Source of the DNA: Phycisphaerales bacterium
GTDB taxonomy: Bacteria; Planctomycetota; Phycisphaerae; Phycisphaerales; SM1A02
DNA: 33,133 nt
Direction: 5' to 3'
Assembly: GCA_028823105.1 (NCBI GenBank)
Contig: JAPKCC010000030.1
Span: forward strand, 1-33,133
Made by a program: the position numbers and the translations under genes. How positions within the stretch are numbered: position 1 is the first letter of the stretch; each line of letters opens with the position of its first letter. This document shows, piece by piece, positions 8,859 through 16,755 of the stretch. The notes under the pieces are model-generated. The model did not search any database. It worked only from the letters and a program-made list of their open reading frames with translations, and was not told where the DNA came from.

Positions 8859-8865
8859 TACCATA
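8859..8865. promoter_or_regulatory. overlapping divergent -10 boxes TACCAT / TATGGT
   Basis: The heptamer TACCATA contains a plus-strand box TACCAT (8859-8864), 6 nt before the ATG at 8871. It also contains a minus-strand box TATGGT (8865-8860), 8 nt before the GTG at 8851. The two boxes share five bases, so the two promoters should compete for RNA polymerase. Confidence 0.6.
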
Positions 8866-8870
8866 CCCGC

Positions 8871-8915
8871 ATGACCCCCATGATCCGCATGACCCGCATG
8901 ACCCGCATGACCCCA
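8871..8915 (+). repeat. 9-bp repeat array of in-frame ATG codons
   Basis: Five units of consensus ATGAYCCSM (three distinct variants, ATGACCCGC twice in a row) run from the start codon onward. Each carries an in-frame ATG, so there are five candidate starts at 9-nt steps. A decayed sixth unit lies at 8862-8870 and overlaps the -10 box. Confidence 0.9.
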
Positions 8916-9842
8916 TACCTCTCCACTCTGCGACTTTTCCTCGGACTCAGCGTCCTCCTGATCGGCTCGGCCTGCGACCGTCCGGAGGCCCCCGGCCGAG
9001 GCGTCAGCGATCCGCGGACCATCGCGGTGTCCAACTATCCGTTGGCGTACTTCAGCGAGCGGATCGGCGGCGAGCGGATCAACGTTGATTGGCGGATCCC
9101 GAAGGACATCGACCCGAGTTCCTGGTCCCCCGACGGCGATGATCTCGCCGCGATCCAGGGCGCCGACCTCATCTTCCTCAACGGAGCGACCTACGAGAAG
9201 TGGCTTCCGACGGCGAGTCTCCCCGTGAGCCGCGTCGTCGACACCACCGCCGGGGTGAAGGATCAGCTCCTCCCTTCAGGCGACGGCTCCATTCACGCAC
9301 ATGGTCCGGAAGGCTCGCACTCCCATGTCGGTACCGCATCGACCACGTGGCTCAACCCGGAGATCGCCATCGCCCAAGCCACCATGATCCACGATTCACT
9401 GGTGCGAATCCTGCCCGCCCATCAGGAGGAATTCACTTCCAATCTTGGACTTCTGATTCGAGAACTCCAGGAACGGAGCGCCCCGATCGAGCAAGCCGTC
9501 AACGCCGCTCCGAAGACTCCCGTCTTCTTCAACCGTCCGGTCTACCAGTATTTGGTGGACCGATTTCGCATGAATGGAACATCTCTGCAATGGGAGGCCG
9601 GCGCGACGCCGACCACCGAGCAACTCGAGGAACTCGAGGCACTCCAAGTTGACCATCCGGCGGCGTGGTTCATCTGGGAGTCGCCACCGACTCCCGAAGC
9701 GATCGCCGCGCTCCAGGAGCGAGGTTTGCAAAGCATCGTGTTTGCACCGTGCGGAAACCGCCCCGAATCCGGCGATCTACTCGAGACCTTCGACGCGAAC
9801 GCCATCGAACTCCGTCGCGTCTATGGCGTCGAGGAGGATTGA
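8871..9842 (+). CDS. degenerate ZnuA-like metal-binding lipoprotein
   Basis: The 323-residue protein is a lipoprotein with lipobox IGSAC (Cys35) and the overall plan of cluster A-I (ZnuA/TroA) solute-binding proteins: IAVSNYPLAYFSERIGG at about 51-67, a His-rich loop at 142-152 (H142, H144, H150, H152), TTWLNPEIA at 158-166, and a C-terminal lobe. The usual ligands look lost. DPHxYEP reads DPSSWSP (81-87), DPHxWL reads STTWLNP, and the third histidine region reads FFNRPVYQYL (219-228). E270 may remain. It is divergent from an FtsX-type ABC pair, with no ZnuB-type permease seen. It may sense or sequester a metal through the His loop, or bind a different ligand. The 3' end overlaps the convergent methyltransferase gene by 22 bp. 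Five in-frame ATGs make the exact start uncertain. Confidence 0.72.
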   Translation: MTPMIRMTRMTRMTPYLSTLRLFLGLSVLLIGSACDRPEAPGRGVSDPRTIAVSNYPLAYFSERIGGERINVDWRIPKDIDPSSWSPDGDDLAAIQGADLIFLNGATYEKWLPTASLPVSRVVDTTAGVKDQLLPSGDGSIHAHGPEGSHSHVGTASTTWLNPEIAIAQATMIHDSLVRILPAHQEEFTSNLGLLIRELQERSAPIEQAVNAAPKTPVFFNRPVYQYLVDRFRMNGTSLQWEAGATPTTEQLEELEALQVDHPAAWFIWESPPTPEAIAALQERGLQSIVFAPCGNRPESGDLLETFDANAIELRRVYGVEED

Positions 9843-11050
9843 AGTTCGATCGGTACCGCGAGCACCGCCATGGTCTTCCGGCCAAGACGAAGCCCCAGCA
9901 CCTCGACCGTCACGCCCTTCTTGGCTCTTGGAATCCGCTTAAATTCGCGACTCCAGGCATCGACATCGATCGCCGCCGCTCGGGTGCGGACGATCACTTC
10001 CCCAAGTTCGTCGCCGAAGCGTTTTCGTAGCGCCGACGCCACGGTATCGGGCCGTGGCGGCAGGACTTCTAGAATTTGGACCGCCCGAAACCAATCGCCA
10101 GACACCGACTTGATCGCTTCCAAAGGGACCGTCACCAGGCCGAGACCGACCGCCAGCTCACCGGCCAGCGACGCATCCTCACCGATCGCTTCCTGCAAGG
10201 CCGCGGCCCCGAGTTCGAGCCGTTCGATTGCAGGGTGGAAGGTCAGCATCGCCCCGTTGAGCTCACCCGCACCTGCACACCCACTCGGCGAACCCGAGAG
10301 CGTGCGCCCGGAGGGGAGATCGACCGCCTCGCATGGTTCGACCGACGCCAGGGTTCCCGTCCACACCACCGCCTGCACCAAACGCCCATGTTCGGCGATG
10401 ATCGAAAGCGATTGATTCGAGTGCAATTCTGGCGTCGGCCGCGGGAGTCCGGGGCCGAGTTTGACGGCCCCCCCTTCAGCCTCGGCGACGATCCGTCGAA
10501 TCGAATCGAGATCCGGAGCGAGATCCTCAAGTCGCCACGATCGACGCCCGGAGGATTCGTCGCGTCGTGCAGGATCGATATGCACGAGTGGATGATCGAT
10601 GAGCGTCGTCTCGACCGACTCCACCCGGGCCGTGACTCCGGCATTCCGGCCGGCCATCCACGCCCGGAGCGGATCATGATCGACCACCGTACATGGGCCT
10701 CGGCGGGCCAACGCCATGGCATCACCGCCGATGCCGCAGCACAGGTCCAGCACCGGCGAATCACCAAATCGGGCGGCCTTCCACGCCGCGACCGTCTCGC
10801 TCGTGGCCTGTTCCAACCCGGCTCGATCGAGCATCAACGTGCTCGCGTCGGCGAACTTGCCGGATGCCCGTCCTCGAGCGCCAGCCAGTTCGATCGCTTC
10901 GGCCACCGGTGCATCCGGAAAGGACTTCCGAAGACGCACCACCGAGGCGGGCGTGATCCCGTCGGCGACGACGAGGGCGGCGGCCGCGAGGACCGTGGCG
11001 GCCTCGGGTTCGGCCAGTTGCTTCCAGGCGTCGAGTCTTGGGTCGGGCAC
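9821..11050 (-). CDS. class I SAM-dependent methyltransferase with THUMP-like C-terminus
   Basis: The 409-residue protein has the SAM-binding motif VLDLCCGIGGDAMALA near residues 99-114, an acidic motif II region (CTVVDHDPLRA), and VHIDPARRD, typical of methyltransferases that carry a C-terminal THUMP-like domain. The last 100 residues (SALRKRFGDELGEVIVRTRAAAID onward) fit that domain. Family members are probably RNA or nucleic-acid modifying, but the substrate is not established. The GTG start is supported by a TAGCAT -10 box exactly 6 nt upstream. The gene is transcribed alone, convergent with the ZnuA-like gene and divergent from the HdeD-like gene. Confidence 0.8.
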   Translation of the reverse strand: MPDPRLDAWKQLAEPEAATVLAAAALVVADGITPASVVRLRKSFPDAPVAEAIELAGARGRASGKFADASTLMLDRAGLEQATSETVAAWKAARFGDSPVLDLCCGIGGDAMALARRGPCTVVDHDPLRAWMAGRNAGVTARVESVETTLIDHPLVHIDPARRDESSGRRSWRLEDLAPDLDSIRRIVAEAEGGAVKLGPGLPRPTPELHSNQSLSIIAEHGRLVQAVVWTGTLASVEPCEAVDLPSGRTLSGSPSGCAGAGELNGAMLTFHPAIERLELGAAALQEAIGEDASLAGELAVGLGLVTVPLEAIKSVSGDWFRAVQILEVLPPRPDTVASALRKRFGDELGEVIVRTRAAAIDVDAWSREFKRIPRAKKGVTVEVLGLRLGRKTMAVLAVPIELQSSSTP

Positions 11051-11056
11051 GCGTCG

Positions 11057-11062
11057 ATGCTA
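11057..11062 (-). promoter_or_regulatory. -10 box TAGCAT of leaderless-type promoter
   Basis: On the minus strand GG-TAGCAT ends 6 nt before the GTG at 11050. This is the same geometry as the box at 141-146. Confidence 0.6.
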
Positions 11063-11122
11063 CCACCGGGATTCGACGCCGACTGGGTTTCCCCTCATGC
11101 GATGCCCCGAGTCCCGTCGAGG

Positions 11123-11128
11123 TAGCAT
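11123..11128 (+). promoter_or_regulatory. -10 box TAGCAT, leadered promoter for HdeD-like gene
   Basis: GG-TAGCAT lies about 86 nt before the ATG at 11215. It predicts a leader of roughly 80 nt, which contains a 13-bp tandem duplication and a CGGAG Shine-Dalgarno-like site. Confidence 0.4.
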
Positions 11129-11165
11129 TTGACGCTCGGCGGCATCACGATGAACCGCCCACCCC

Positions 11166-11191
11166 ACGATCCACCTTTACGATCCACCTTT
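11166..11191 (+). repeat. 13-bp perfect tandem duplication in 5' leader
   Basis: Two exact, adjacent copies of ACGATCCACCTTT lie between the candidate promoter and the start of the HdeD-like gene. Confidence 0.9.
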
Positions 11192-11214
11192 CCGCAACCT
11201 CGGAGTTCAACCAT

Positions 11215-11769
11215 ATGACCGACATCCGTACCGCCGACGTGATGCGTGCCTCCGGGACCTTCGCGGTCGCTGAAGGTGTCTTTTTGATCCTCGGCGGCGT
11301 GATGCTGGTCATCGCGCCTTTCGCCTCCGTCGTCCTGCTCACCCAGTTCACGGGAGCATTGCTCCTTCTGGCGGGAATCATTGGTGCGATCCGTGCCGCG
11401 GGATCGCCCCACGGGGAGCATGGGAGTGGCGCCGGAATCCTCGGCCCGATCATCGCGGCCCTTGCGGGGTTCATCCTGCTGATCGACCCAACCCTCTCCG
11501 CGGCCTTCATCACGAAGGTCCTCGGCGCGATTCTTCTGATTACTGGAGCGATGCAGATCGCCGCGGCATGCGGCATGCGGGGCCGGGATCAGTGGACGCT
11601 CGTCCTCGCGGGCGGAATCGTGACGGTGATCCTTGGCATCTTTGTGTTCATGTGGCCGGCCGCCGCGATCCTCGTCTTCGCAATCTTCACCGGCATCCAA
11701 CTCCTTTTCCTTGGTGGCATGGTGATCCGTAGCGGCTGTGAACTCCGTCGCGTCGCCCGCCGGTCCTGA
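11215..11769 (+). CDS. HdeD/DUF308 family membrane protein
   Basis: The 184-residue protein is almost entirely hydrophobic. It has about six membrane segments arranged as three helix pairs, each opening with a pattern like AEGVFLILGGVMLVIAPFASVVLL, the internal repeat of DUF308/HdeD. HdeD is linked to acid resistance in E. coli; in other bacteria the role is unknown. I chose the ATG at 11215 because CGGAG lies 9 nt upstream and the extra upstream residues in the same frame look non-coding. The next gene in the same direction encodes a chloride/proton exchanger, which would fit a pH or ion-stress theme. However, that gene has its own promoter-like box. Confidence 0.8.
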   Translation: MTDIRTADVMRASGTFAVAEGVFLILGGVMLVIAPFASVVLLTQFTGALLLLAGIIGAIRAAGSPHGEHGSGAGILGPIIAALAGFILLIDPTLSAAFITKVLGAILLITGAMQIAAACGMRGRDQWTLVLAGGIVTVILGIFVFMWPAAAILVFAIFTGIQLLFLGGMVIRSGCELRRVARRS

Positions 11770-11858
11770 CGTTGAGTGTTTCGAGGTTCAACCGGGGGTT
11801 TTTGCGGACCCCAGGGAGTTCCCATGGTCGCCACCCTCCCGAAGTCTTGGATGTCGGT

Positions 11859-11864
11859 TAGATT
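11859..11864 (+). promoter_or_regulatory. -10 box TAGATT of leaderless-type promoter
   Basis: TAGATT ends exactly 6 nt before the ATG at 11871. There is no Shine-Dalgarno sequence in between. Confidence 0.55.
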
Positions 11865-11870
11865 CCAGAC

Positions 11871-13292
11871 ATGACCTCGGAAACCCTCCCCCGACCGACG
11901 ATCGCTCAGACCTCGTGGATGATTCTGGCGACCAGCGTCGCCGCCATCCTCGCAGGGATCGCGGCGCTCTACTTCGTCTACGCGGATCGTGGCGGCGAGC
12001 AGGTGGTGAAATGGTTCTCCGGTGATCGATCACTTCTCGGGATCGAATTCACCGGGATCTGGAAAATCATTCTTCCGGCGATGGGTGTCGCGGTCACCAT
12101 GCCGCTGATCATCTGGCTGCAGAGACGTTTCTTCCCCGGAACGGAAGGCACCGGCATTCCTCAGGCGATCGCGGCGCTCCAGATCGGCGATCGGCCCGAG
12201 CGAAAACTCATGCTTTCCCTCCGGATCGCACTGGGGAAGATACTCCTACTCAGCCTCGCCCTGATCTCCGGCATCACGGTCGGCCGCGAAGGACCGTCGG
12301 TCCATGTCGCCGCGTGCTGCATGCACCTCAGCGGACGATTCTGCCGATTTCATCCCTGGCTGCTCCAACGTGGCCTGATTCTGGCCGGGAGTGCCGCGGG
12401 AATCGCCGCCGCGTTCAATGCGCCGATCGCCGGCGTGGTCTTCTGCTTCGAAGAGGTCGGGCGGGTCTTCGACAAAGAGAGCGTCCCGACCATTATCCGA
12501 ACCGTGGCGATCGCCTGCGTCATCGGCGTCGTCGTCCTCGGCGATTATGAGTTCTACGGATCAAGTAATTCCGGCGCCACCCTGCCCTTGGCGATCAATG
12601 GTGATCTCGGAGCCTGGCTACTCGACATGCGTCAGTGGTTTGCGGTACCGCTGGTGGGGCTGATCGGCGGTCTGCTCGGCGGAGGTTTCGGAAGAGGCGT
12701 GGTAATCGGCAGTCGACGTCTGGCATCCTCGCTGGTTCATCGGCCTCTCCGGACCGGCGTGGTCCTCGGACTAGCCCTCGCGGTAATCGGAATCACCTCG
12801 GGCGGATCAAGTTACGGAGGCGGCCACGCCCAAGCACAGGAGATGCTCGAATCCGCAGCGAGCACCGGTGTTCCCATCGCGAACTGGGGTGATCCACTCG
12901 CCAAGGCCGCCGCGAGTTTCGTCAGTCTGGTGAGCGGTATTCCGGGGGGATTATTCGACCCGAGCCTCGCGGTCGGTGCTGGACTCGGCCAGATCACCCA
13001 CGGCTTCTTCCAAGCAAACATCGCACCGGGCATCGGACTGCCTGAATTGATGCTCCTCTTCATGGCCGCCTACTTCGCGGGCGTGGTGCAGAGTCCGATC
13101 ACCGTGTTCGCCATCCTCTTCGAGATGACCGGTGCCTACGGCATGGTGCTCCCGATGATGTTCGCGTCGATGATCGGCGCGATCGTGGCGAGAAAGATCT
13201 GCGAGCCATCAATCTACGAGGCGTTGGCCGAATCCTTCCTCGAGGCCAAGGGCGTGAAGCACCTCGCTAAATCGCAACCTGATTCGAGCTGA
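11871..13292 (+). CDS. ClC-family chloride/proton antiporter
   Basis: The 473-residue membrane protein has the three ClC selectivity motifs: GTGIP at 93-97 (Thr instead of the usual Ser of GSGIP), GREGPSVHVA with gating Glu140, and GGLFDPSLAVGAGLG. FNAPIAGVVFCFEEV carries E194/E195, matching the internal proton-path glutamate region of exchangers rather than channels, so Cl-/H+ antiport is the likely activity. There is no C-terminal CBS pair; the protein ends shortly after the last helix. It is transcribed from its own TAGATT box and is convergent with the Hsp70 gene, with a 29-bp gap. The preceding gene encodes an HdeD-like protein, so a joint role in acid or ion stress is possible but not shown. 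Confidence 0.88.
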   Translation: MTSETLPRPTIAQTSWMILATSVAAILAGIAALYFVYADRGGEQVVKWFSGDRSLLGIEFTGIWKIILPAMGVAVTMPLIIWLQRRFFPGTEGTGIPQAIAALQIGDRPERKLMLSLRIALGKILLLSLALISGITVGREGPSVHVAACCMHLSGRFCRFHPWLLQRGLILAGSAAGIAAAFNAPIAGVVFCFEEVGRVFDKESVPTIIRTVAIACVIGVVVLGDYEFYGSSNSGATLPLAINGDLGAWLLDMRQWFAVPLVGLIGGLLGGGFGRGVVIGSRRLASSLVHRPLRTGVVLGLALAVIGITSGGSSYGGGHAQAQEMLESAASTGVPIANWGDPLAKAAASFVSLVSGIPGGLFDPSLAVGAGLGQITHGFFQANIAPGIGLPELMLLFMAAYFAGVVQSPITVFAILFEMTGAYGMVLPMMFASMIGAIVARKICEPSIYEALAESFLEAKGVKHLAKSQPDSS

Positions 13293-13321
13293 TCGCGAAG
13301 AACGCCACTCGACCGCAAGGG

Positions 13322-15301
13322 TCAACTGGCCTCGGTGCCGTCCCCTCGGAGGCTCCGGGTGATCGCCGCCTCGTGGACCGGCATACTGGCCTTGTCCAAT
13401 GACTCCTTCGCGGCATGGAAGGCATCAGCGTCCACGGACCTCGGGTCTTTCCGAGCGCTCGCGATGAACTCCTCCACGATCGCAAGATGCGACTCCACTG
13501 ATTCGGTCGTCGACGCAGGAAGAACATCGCGGACGCGGGCCAGCGCCTCTTGGATCCATTTCACATCCAGCGCCGCGTTCACTGCGAGATCCACCACCCG
13601 ATGCACCAACATGTCTTCCCGGGCATGGGTGTAGGAATCCGCCTCGATCTGCGCCACTTCCTCACGGGTGAGCCCGTTGCTCGGTACGACCTGGACCCGG
13701 GCTCGCCGGCCGCTCCGACGTTCCACGGCCTCGACCCCCAGCACGCCGTTCGCATCCACGTTGAAGGTGACCTCGATCTGAGGGATCCCTGCGGGCATCG
13801 GGGGCAGACCACGGAGTTCAAAACGCGCGAGGCTGCGGCAGTCCGCCACCATCTCCCGCTCTCCCTGGACCACATGCAAGGCCACGTTGACCTGTCCATC
13901 AACGCTGGTCGAGAACATCTCGACCGCCTTTGTGGGGACCATCGTGTTTCGCACCACCAACTTGGCCACGGCGCCGCCGGCGGTCTCCAGACCGAGGCTC
14001 AGAGGAATGACATCGAGCAGAAGTGCGTCCCGACGGACGCCGGCCAGAATCGACCCTTGAACCGCCGCGCCGAGGGCGATCACTCGATCCGGATCCAGCG
14101 CCACGTATCCGGGGCTTCCGAACCACTGCTCCACCGCCTCTCGAATCATTGGCATTCGCGTCGAACCACCGACCAGCACGACCCGATCAATCTTCGAAAT
14201 CTCGAGTCCGGCATCCTTCACGGCGCGTCGGCATGCGTCGAGGGTGCGATCGACCAGGGGTCGTGCCGCCTCTTCGAACGCCGCCCGCGTCAATACTCGG
14301 TCGACGTCGGGAAGCACGCCGCTCCCGTCGAGCACCAGCCGGGTGGCATCGGCCTCGCTTAACGCGATTTTCGCACGAGCTCCGACTTCTCGGAGGATCG
14401 CCAGCCGACGAGCACGATCGGTTCCGTCCCCTCCGGCGATCGCTTCGTCGATCAGGTCTCGTATCAAGACCCGATCGAAATCATCACCGCCGAGATGGGA
14501 GTCACCCGACGTCGCGAGCACCCTGAAAATCGACTCGCCCTCGGCATCGTCCGGATCCGGCGGCATCACCTCAAGCACGGTGACATCAAAGGTGCCGCCG
14601 CCGAGGTCGTAGATGACGATGGTCTCCGCCGCTCCCCGGCTTCCGATCCCGTACGCCAGCGCTGCGGCGGTCGGCTCGTTGAGAATGCGCACCACCTCGA
14701 GTCCTGCGAGACGTCCCGCATCTCGAGTCGCTTGTCGTTGCCCATCGTCGAAGTACGCCGGTACCGTGATCACGGCTCGCTTCACGGCCTGACCCAACGC
14801 CGCCGAAGCCTGATCGCGGAGATGCGAGAGGAGATCCGCGGAGATCTGCTGGGGCGTGCGGATGACCCCGTCGATCTCGACGCTCGCCAGACCACGAGGT
14901 CCTTCAACAACGGAGTACGGAACCACGGAGGCTTCCTTCCGTCGATCGGCGTAGCTTCGGCCCATGAACCGCTTGACGCTGAACACCGTCCGGGTGGGAT
15001 GGATTTTTAGATCTGCGGCCGCGGCGGCCCCGACCGCCTCGACGACCTCGCCTGCGTATCGAATCACCGAGGGCACGAGATCTTCCTGATCATCTTCCTG
15101 ATCATCGCCGGCGAGTCGCTCACCAAGTCTGAGGACGCGAGGCCCGCGGGCGTCGGCCACGGCGACGAGGGAATTTGTGGTGCCGAGATCGATTCCCACA
15201 ATCAGGTCGACCGGGTCGATGGGGCCATCGGTCTCAACTGGCGAACTCTCCTCGCCGGGCGAAGGTTTCGCATCGAAGTTGTCTTGCTCGTGACCGGACA
15301 T
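13322..15301 (-). CDS. hscA: Hsp70 chaperone, HscA-type
   Basis: The 659-residue protein is a complete Hsp70. It has GIDLGTTNS at 36-44, [33 protein letters not shown], and [11 protein letters not shown]. The linker and substrate domain read [11 protein letters not shown] and then [21 protein letters not shown], which is closer to HscA (iron-sulphur cluster chaperone) than to DnaK, and there is no EEVD tail. Unlike E. coli, no hscB, iscU, iscS or fdx gene is nearby, so the iron-sulphur role is inferred from sequence alone. The N-terminus is extended by about 30 acidic residues, and residues 66-74 hold a duplicated QEDD from a 12-bp tandem repeat. A TAAACT box 7 nt upstream supports the ATG. 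Confidence 0.85.
   Translation of the reverse strand: MSGHEQDNFDAKPSPGEESSPVETDGPIDPVDLIVGIDLGTTNSLVAVADARGPRVLRLGERLAGDDQEDDQEDLVPSVIRYAGEVVEAVGAAAAADLKIHPTRTVFSVKRFMGRSYADRRKEASVVPYSVVEGPRGLASVEIDGVIRTPQQISADLLSHLRDQASAALGQAVKRAVITVPAYFDDGQRQATRDAGRLAGLEVVRILNEPTAAALAYGIGSRGAAETIVIYDLGGGTFDVTVLEVMPPDPDDAEGESIFRVLATSGDSHLGGDDFDRVLIRDLIDEAIAGGDGTDRARRLAILREVGARAKIALSEADATRLVLDGSGVLPDVDRVLTRAAFEEAARPLVDRTLDACRRAVKDAGLEISKIDRVVLVGGSTRMPMIREAVEQWFGSPGYVALDPDRVIALGAAVQGSILAGVRRDALLLDVIPLSLGLETAGGAVAKLVVRNTMVPTKAVEMFSTSVDGQVNVALHVVQGEREMVADCRSLARFELRGLPPMPAGIPQIEVTFNVDANGVLGVEAVERRSGRRARVQVVPSNGLTREEVAQIEADSYTHAREDMLVHRVVDLAVNAALDVKWIQEALARVRDVLPASTTESVESHLAIVEEFIASARKDPRSVDADAFHAAKESLDKASMPVHEAAITRSLRGDGTEAS
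15081..15104 (-). repeat. 12-bp tandem duplication inside hscA
   Basis: Two exact copies of TCTTCCTGATCA (plus strand) encode a repeated Asp-Asp-Gln-Glu on the minus strand. This acidic insert lies in the nucleotide-binding domain, between its second strand and the VPSVI motif. Confidence 0.9.
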
Positions 15302-15308
15302 TCCGAAC

Positions 15309-15314
15309 AGTTTA
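15309..15314 (-). promoter_or_regulatory. -10 box TAAACT of leaderless-type promoter
   Basis: On the minus strand CG-TAAACT ends 7 nt before the hscA ATG. Confidence 0.5.
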
Positions 15315-15348
15315 CGAACCCACGAGGAAGCACGACGGCCAATACCTA

Positions 15349-15381
15349 GAAAACGAACCCGGATCGTTCTGATCCAGGTTC
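15349..15381 (-). terminator. Rho-independent terminator after the sigma factor unit
   Basis: On the minus strand GAACCTGGATC and GATCCGGGTTC form an 11-bp stem with one T-G wobble and a 5-nt loop. A G and a run of four T follow. It separates the sigma-factor transcript from hscA. Confidence 0.6.
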
Positions 15382-15506
15382 ATCGATATCCATCGTATTG
15401 AGGAGAGACGCGAAGAGCCTCTGGCCTCAACAGCGCACCTGGGCGATCAGACCTGCGATCCAGTCCTCCGCCGAGAGGCCCTGATCGGGGGTTCCCACAC
15501 TTCAGA

Positions 15507-15716
15507 TCAGTCGGTTTCCATCAGAGGGGTGAGCCGCATGGTGGGTTCCTCGTCAACCGACCCTTCCGAGGGCGAAGCGGGAGTCGGCGTGTCCGGTCCG
15601 GCAAAACGACTCGCCAGCTCGGCGAGCCGCTCGCGGATTCTCCCCTTGCTCGCCATTGCTTCGGCGAGAATCTCCTGATCGACAATGACCTGATTGGTGC
15701 TCGACGATTCGTTCAC
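15507..15716 (-). CDS. small ORF overlapping the 3' end of the sigma factor gene
   Basis: The frame has coding-like third positions and encodes a plausible helical segment, IVDQEILAEAMASKGRIRERLAELASRFAG, split here only as a description: about 30 residues rich in Ala, Glu, Arg and Leu. A Pro/Ser/Glu-rich tail of about 27 residues follows. From the GTG at 15716 it gives 69 residues; a longer GTG start at 15767 is possible. It overlaps the sigma factor's last ~160 bases in another frame. In the same stretch the sigma frame becomes Arg/Gly/Ser-rich and uses rare codons. Either this is a separate small regulator, or the sigma gene shifts frame here and this is its true C-terminus. No homologue is recognised. 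Confidence 0.45.
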   Translation of the reverse strand: MNESSSTNQVIVDQEILAEAMASKGRIRERLAELASRFAGPDTPTPASPSEGSVDEEPTMRLTPLMETD

Positions 15717-16338
15717 CGTCGAGCCACTCGTTGATTCGCAGATGTTCTTGGAGTTTCTTGACACCACGATGTTTCCAGTTGTTGACGGTCGAAACGTTCA
15801 CGCCGAGCGAACGTGCTGCTTGTTCGTGACTCAATCCCCGGCACACGATCAGATTGATGGCGGATCGTTCGTGGTCGTTGAGACTCTTCATGGCCGATCC
15901 AAGTTCTCCGGCGCGAATGAATTCCTGCTGAACTTCACCCGCTACGACCTTGGATTCTGGAGCCTCATCTGTCCTTCTCGAACGCCGAAAATCCTCCCTT
16001 ATTTCGCAAAAACGACGATCTCGGTGATATCCCTTTCGAACCAGATTCTCACCGACTCTGTAGAGGTAACTCACTGTCACCACTCGTCTTTCAAGATTTT
16101 CCACCCGCAGCAACCGAAAAAACACCTCTTGAGTGACATCCGCGGCTCGTTCGGCTCCGACCAGTCGACACAGGAATCCGAGGACCTTGGAATGATGGGC
16201 CTCGTAGAGGTTCTTCACCATCAGGATCCGCGCTGCCGGCGGCGGATGCGGCTCCAGGTGGTTTCGAGAAGCGTCGAGCGGTGACGGCGCACTACTTTTC
16301 GATTCGGTGGAGATCGACACGGTGGAAGGTCTGGCCAT
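15553..16338 (-). CDS. RNA polymerase sigma factor, ECF-like sigma-70 family
   Basis: The 261-residue frame has a sigma region 2 at about 45-82 (HHSKVLGFLCRLVG, AADVTQEVFFRLLR) and a region 4 helix-turn-helix at about 150-202 (LNDHERSAINLIVCRGLSHEQAARSLGV, then STVNNWKHRGVKKL). This identifies a group 4 (extracytoplasmic function) sigma factor that redirects RNA polymerase. The N-terminal 40 residues are a low-complexity Ser/Pro-rich extension. I start at the ATG at 16338 because AAAGGA lies 9 nt upstream, one of the few good Shine-Dalgarno sites here. The last ~55 residues (after NEWLDGER) look like an out-of-frame translation, while the overlapping ORF reads better. No anti-sigma factor with membrane segments is adjacent. 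Confidence 0.8.
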   Translation of the reverse strand: MARPSTVSISTESKSSAPSPLDASRNHLEPHPPPAARILMVKNLYEAHHSKVLGFLCRLVGAERAADVTQEVFFRLLRVENLERRVVTVSYLYRVGENLVRKGYHRDRRFCEIREDFRRSRRTDEAPESKVVAGEVQQEFIRAGELGSAMKSLNDHERSAINLIVCRGLSHEQAARSLGVNVSTVNNWKHRGVKKLQEHLRINEWLDGERIVEHQSGHCRSGDSRRSNGEQGENPRAARRAGESFCRTGHADSRFALGRVG

Positions 16339-16430
16339 CTCGTTGGTTCCTTTCTGCAGCGTCAGCACTGCAGGAGGTGCGAGTCAGCCCCCTCGCAGAC
16401 GCGGGGAGGCACATATTCGGCGGACGCGAC

Positions 16431-16436
16431 TGTACG
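16431..16436 (-). promoter_or_regulatory. candidate -10 box TACAGT for the sigma factor gene
   Basis: On the minus strand CG-TACAGT would start a leader of about 86 nt that ends with the AAAGGA ribosome site. No matching -35 box is seen. Confidence 0.3.
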
Positions 16437-16568
16437 CACCGAGATCAAGGCCACCCCGACCTCGGGCGGTTTTTCTGGTGGATCTTGTGGGCCCGTTCCT
16501 CATTCGCCCCCCCAGCCCCTACAGACCCTCCAAACCCCACGCATCAGTTGGTCGCCGGGACCGGGGTG

Positions 16569-16604
16569 GTGATCTACGTGATCCAGAGGATCCAGAGGAT
16601 CCTC
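16569..16604. repeat. degenerate 9-bp repeat, four units
   Basis: Consecutive 9-mers GTGATCTAC, GTGATCCAG, AGGATCCAG and AGGATCCTC share a GATC core with 9-bp periodicity. This copy lies outside any supported gene. Confidence 0.7.
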
Positions 16605-16755
16605 GCGCCTGAATTGATCGGAAGTCCGGAAACCTTGATTTTGACGAAGATCCACCAAGACTCGAAAACACTCTTCAAAGCCCGGGTTCTCCCCCGAGTG
16701 GATGGCCTCAGTCACCGGTCGACCGCAGAAATCAGATCACCAGAACGCACTCTCC

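Noticed and set aside
8852-8915. CRISPR-like repeat array at the divergent promoter
   Set aside because: Units are 9 bp without spacers and lie in frame in a coding start; this is a minisatellite, not a CRISPR array.
11770-11820. Possible terminator after the HdeD-like gene (short stem near TTTTT)
   Set aside because: Only a 5-bp stem with a long loop, and the T run does not directly follow it.
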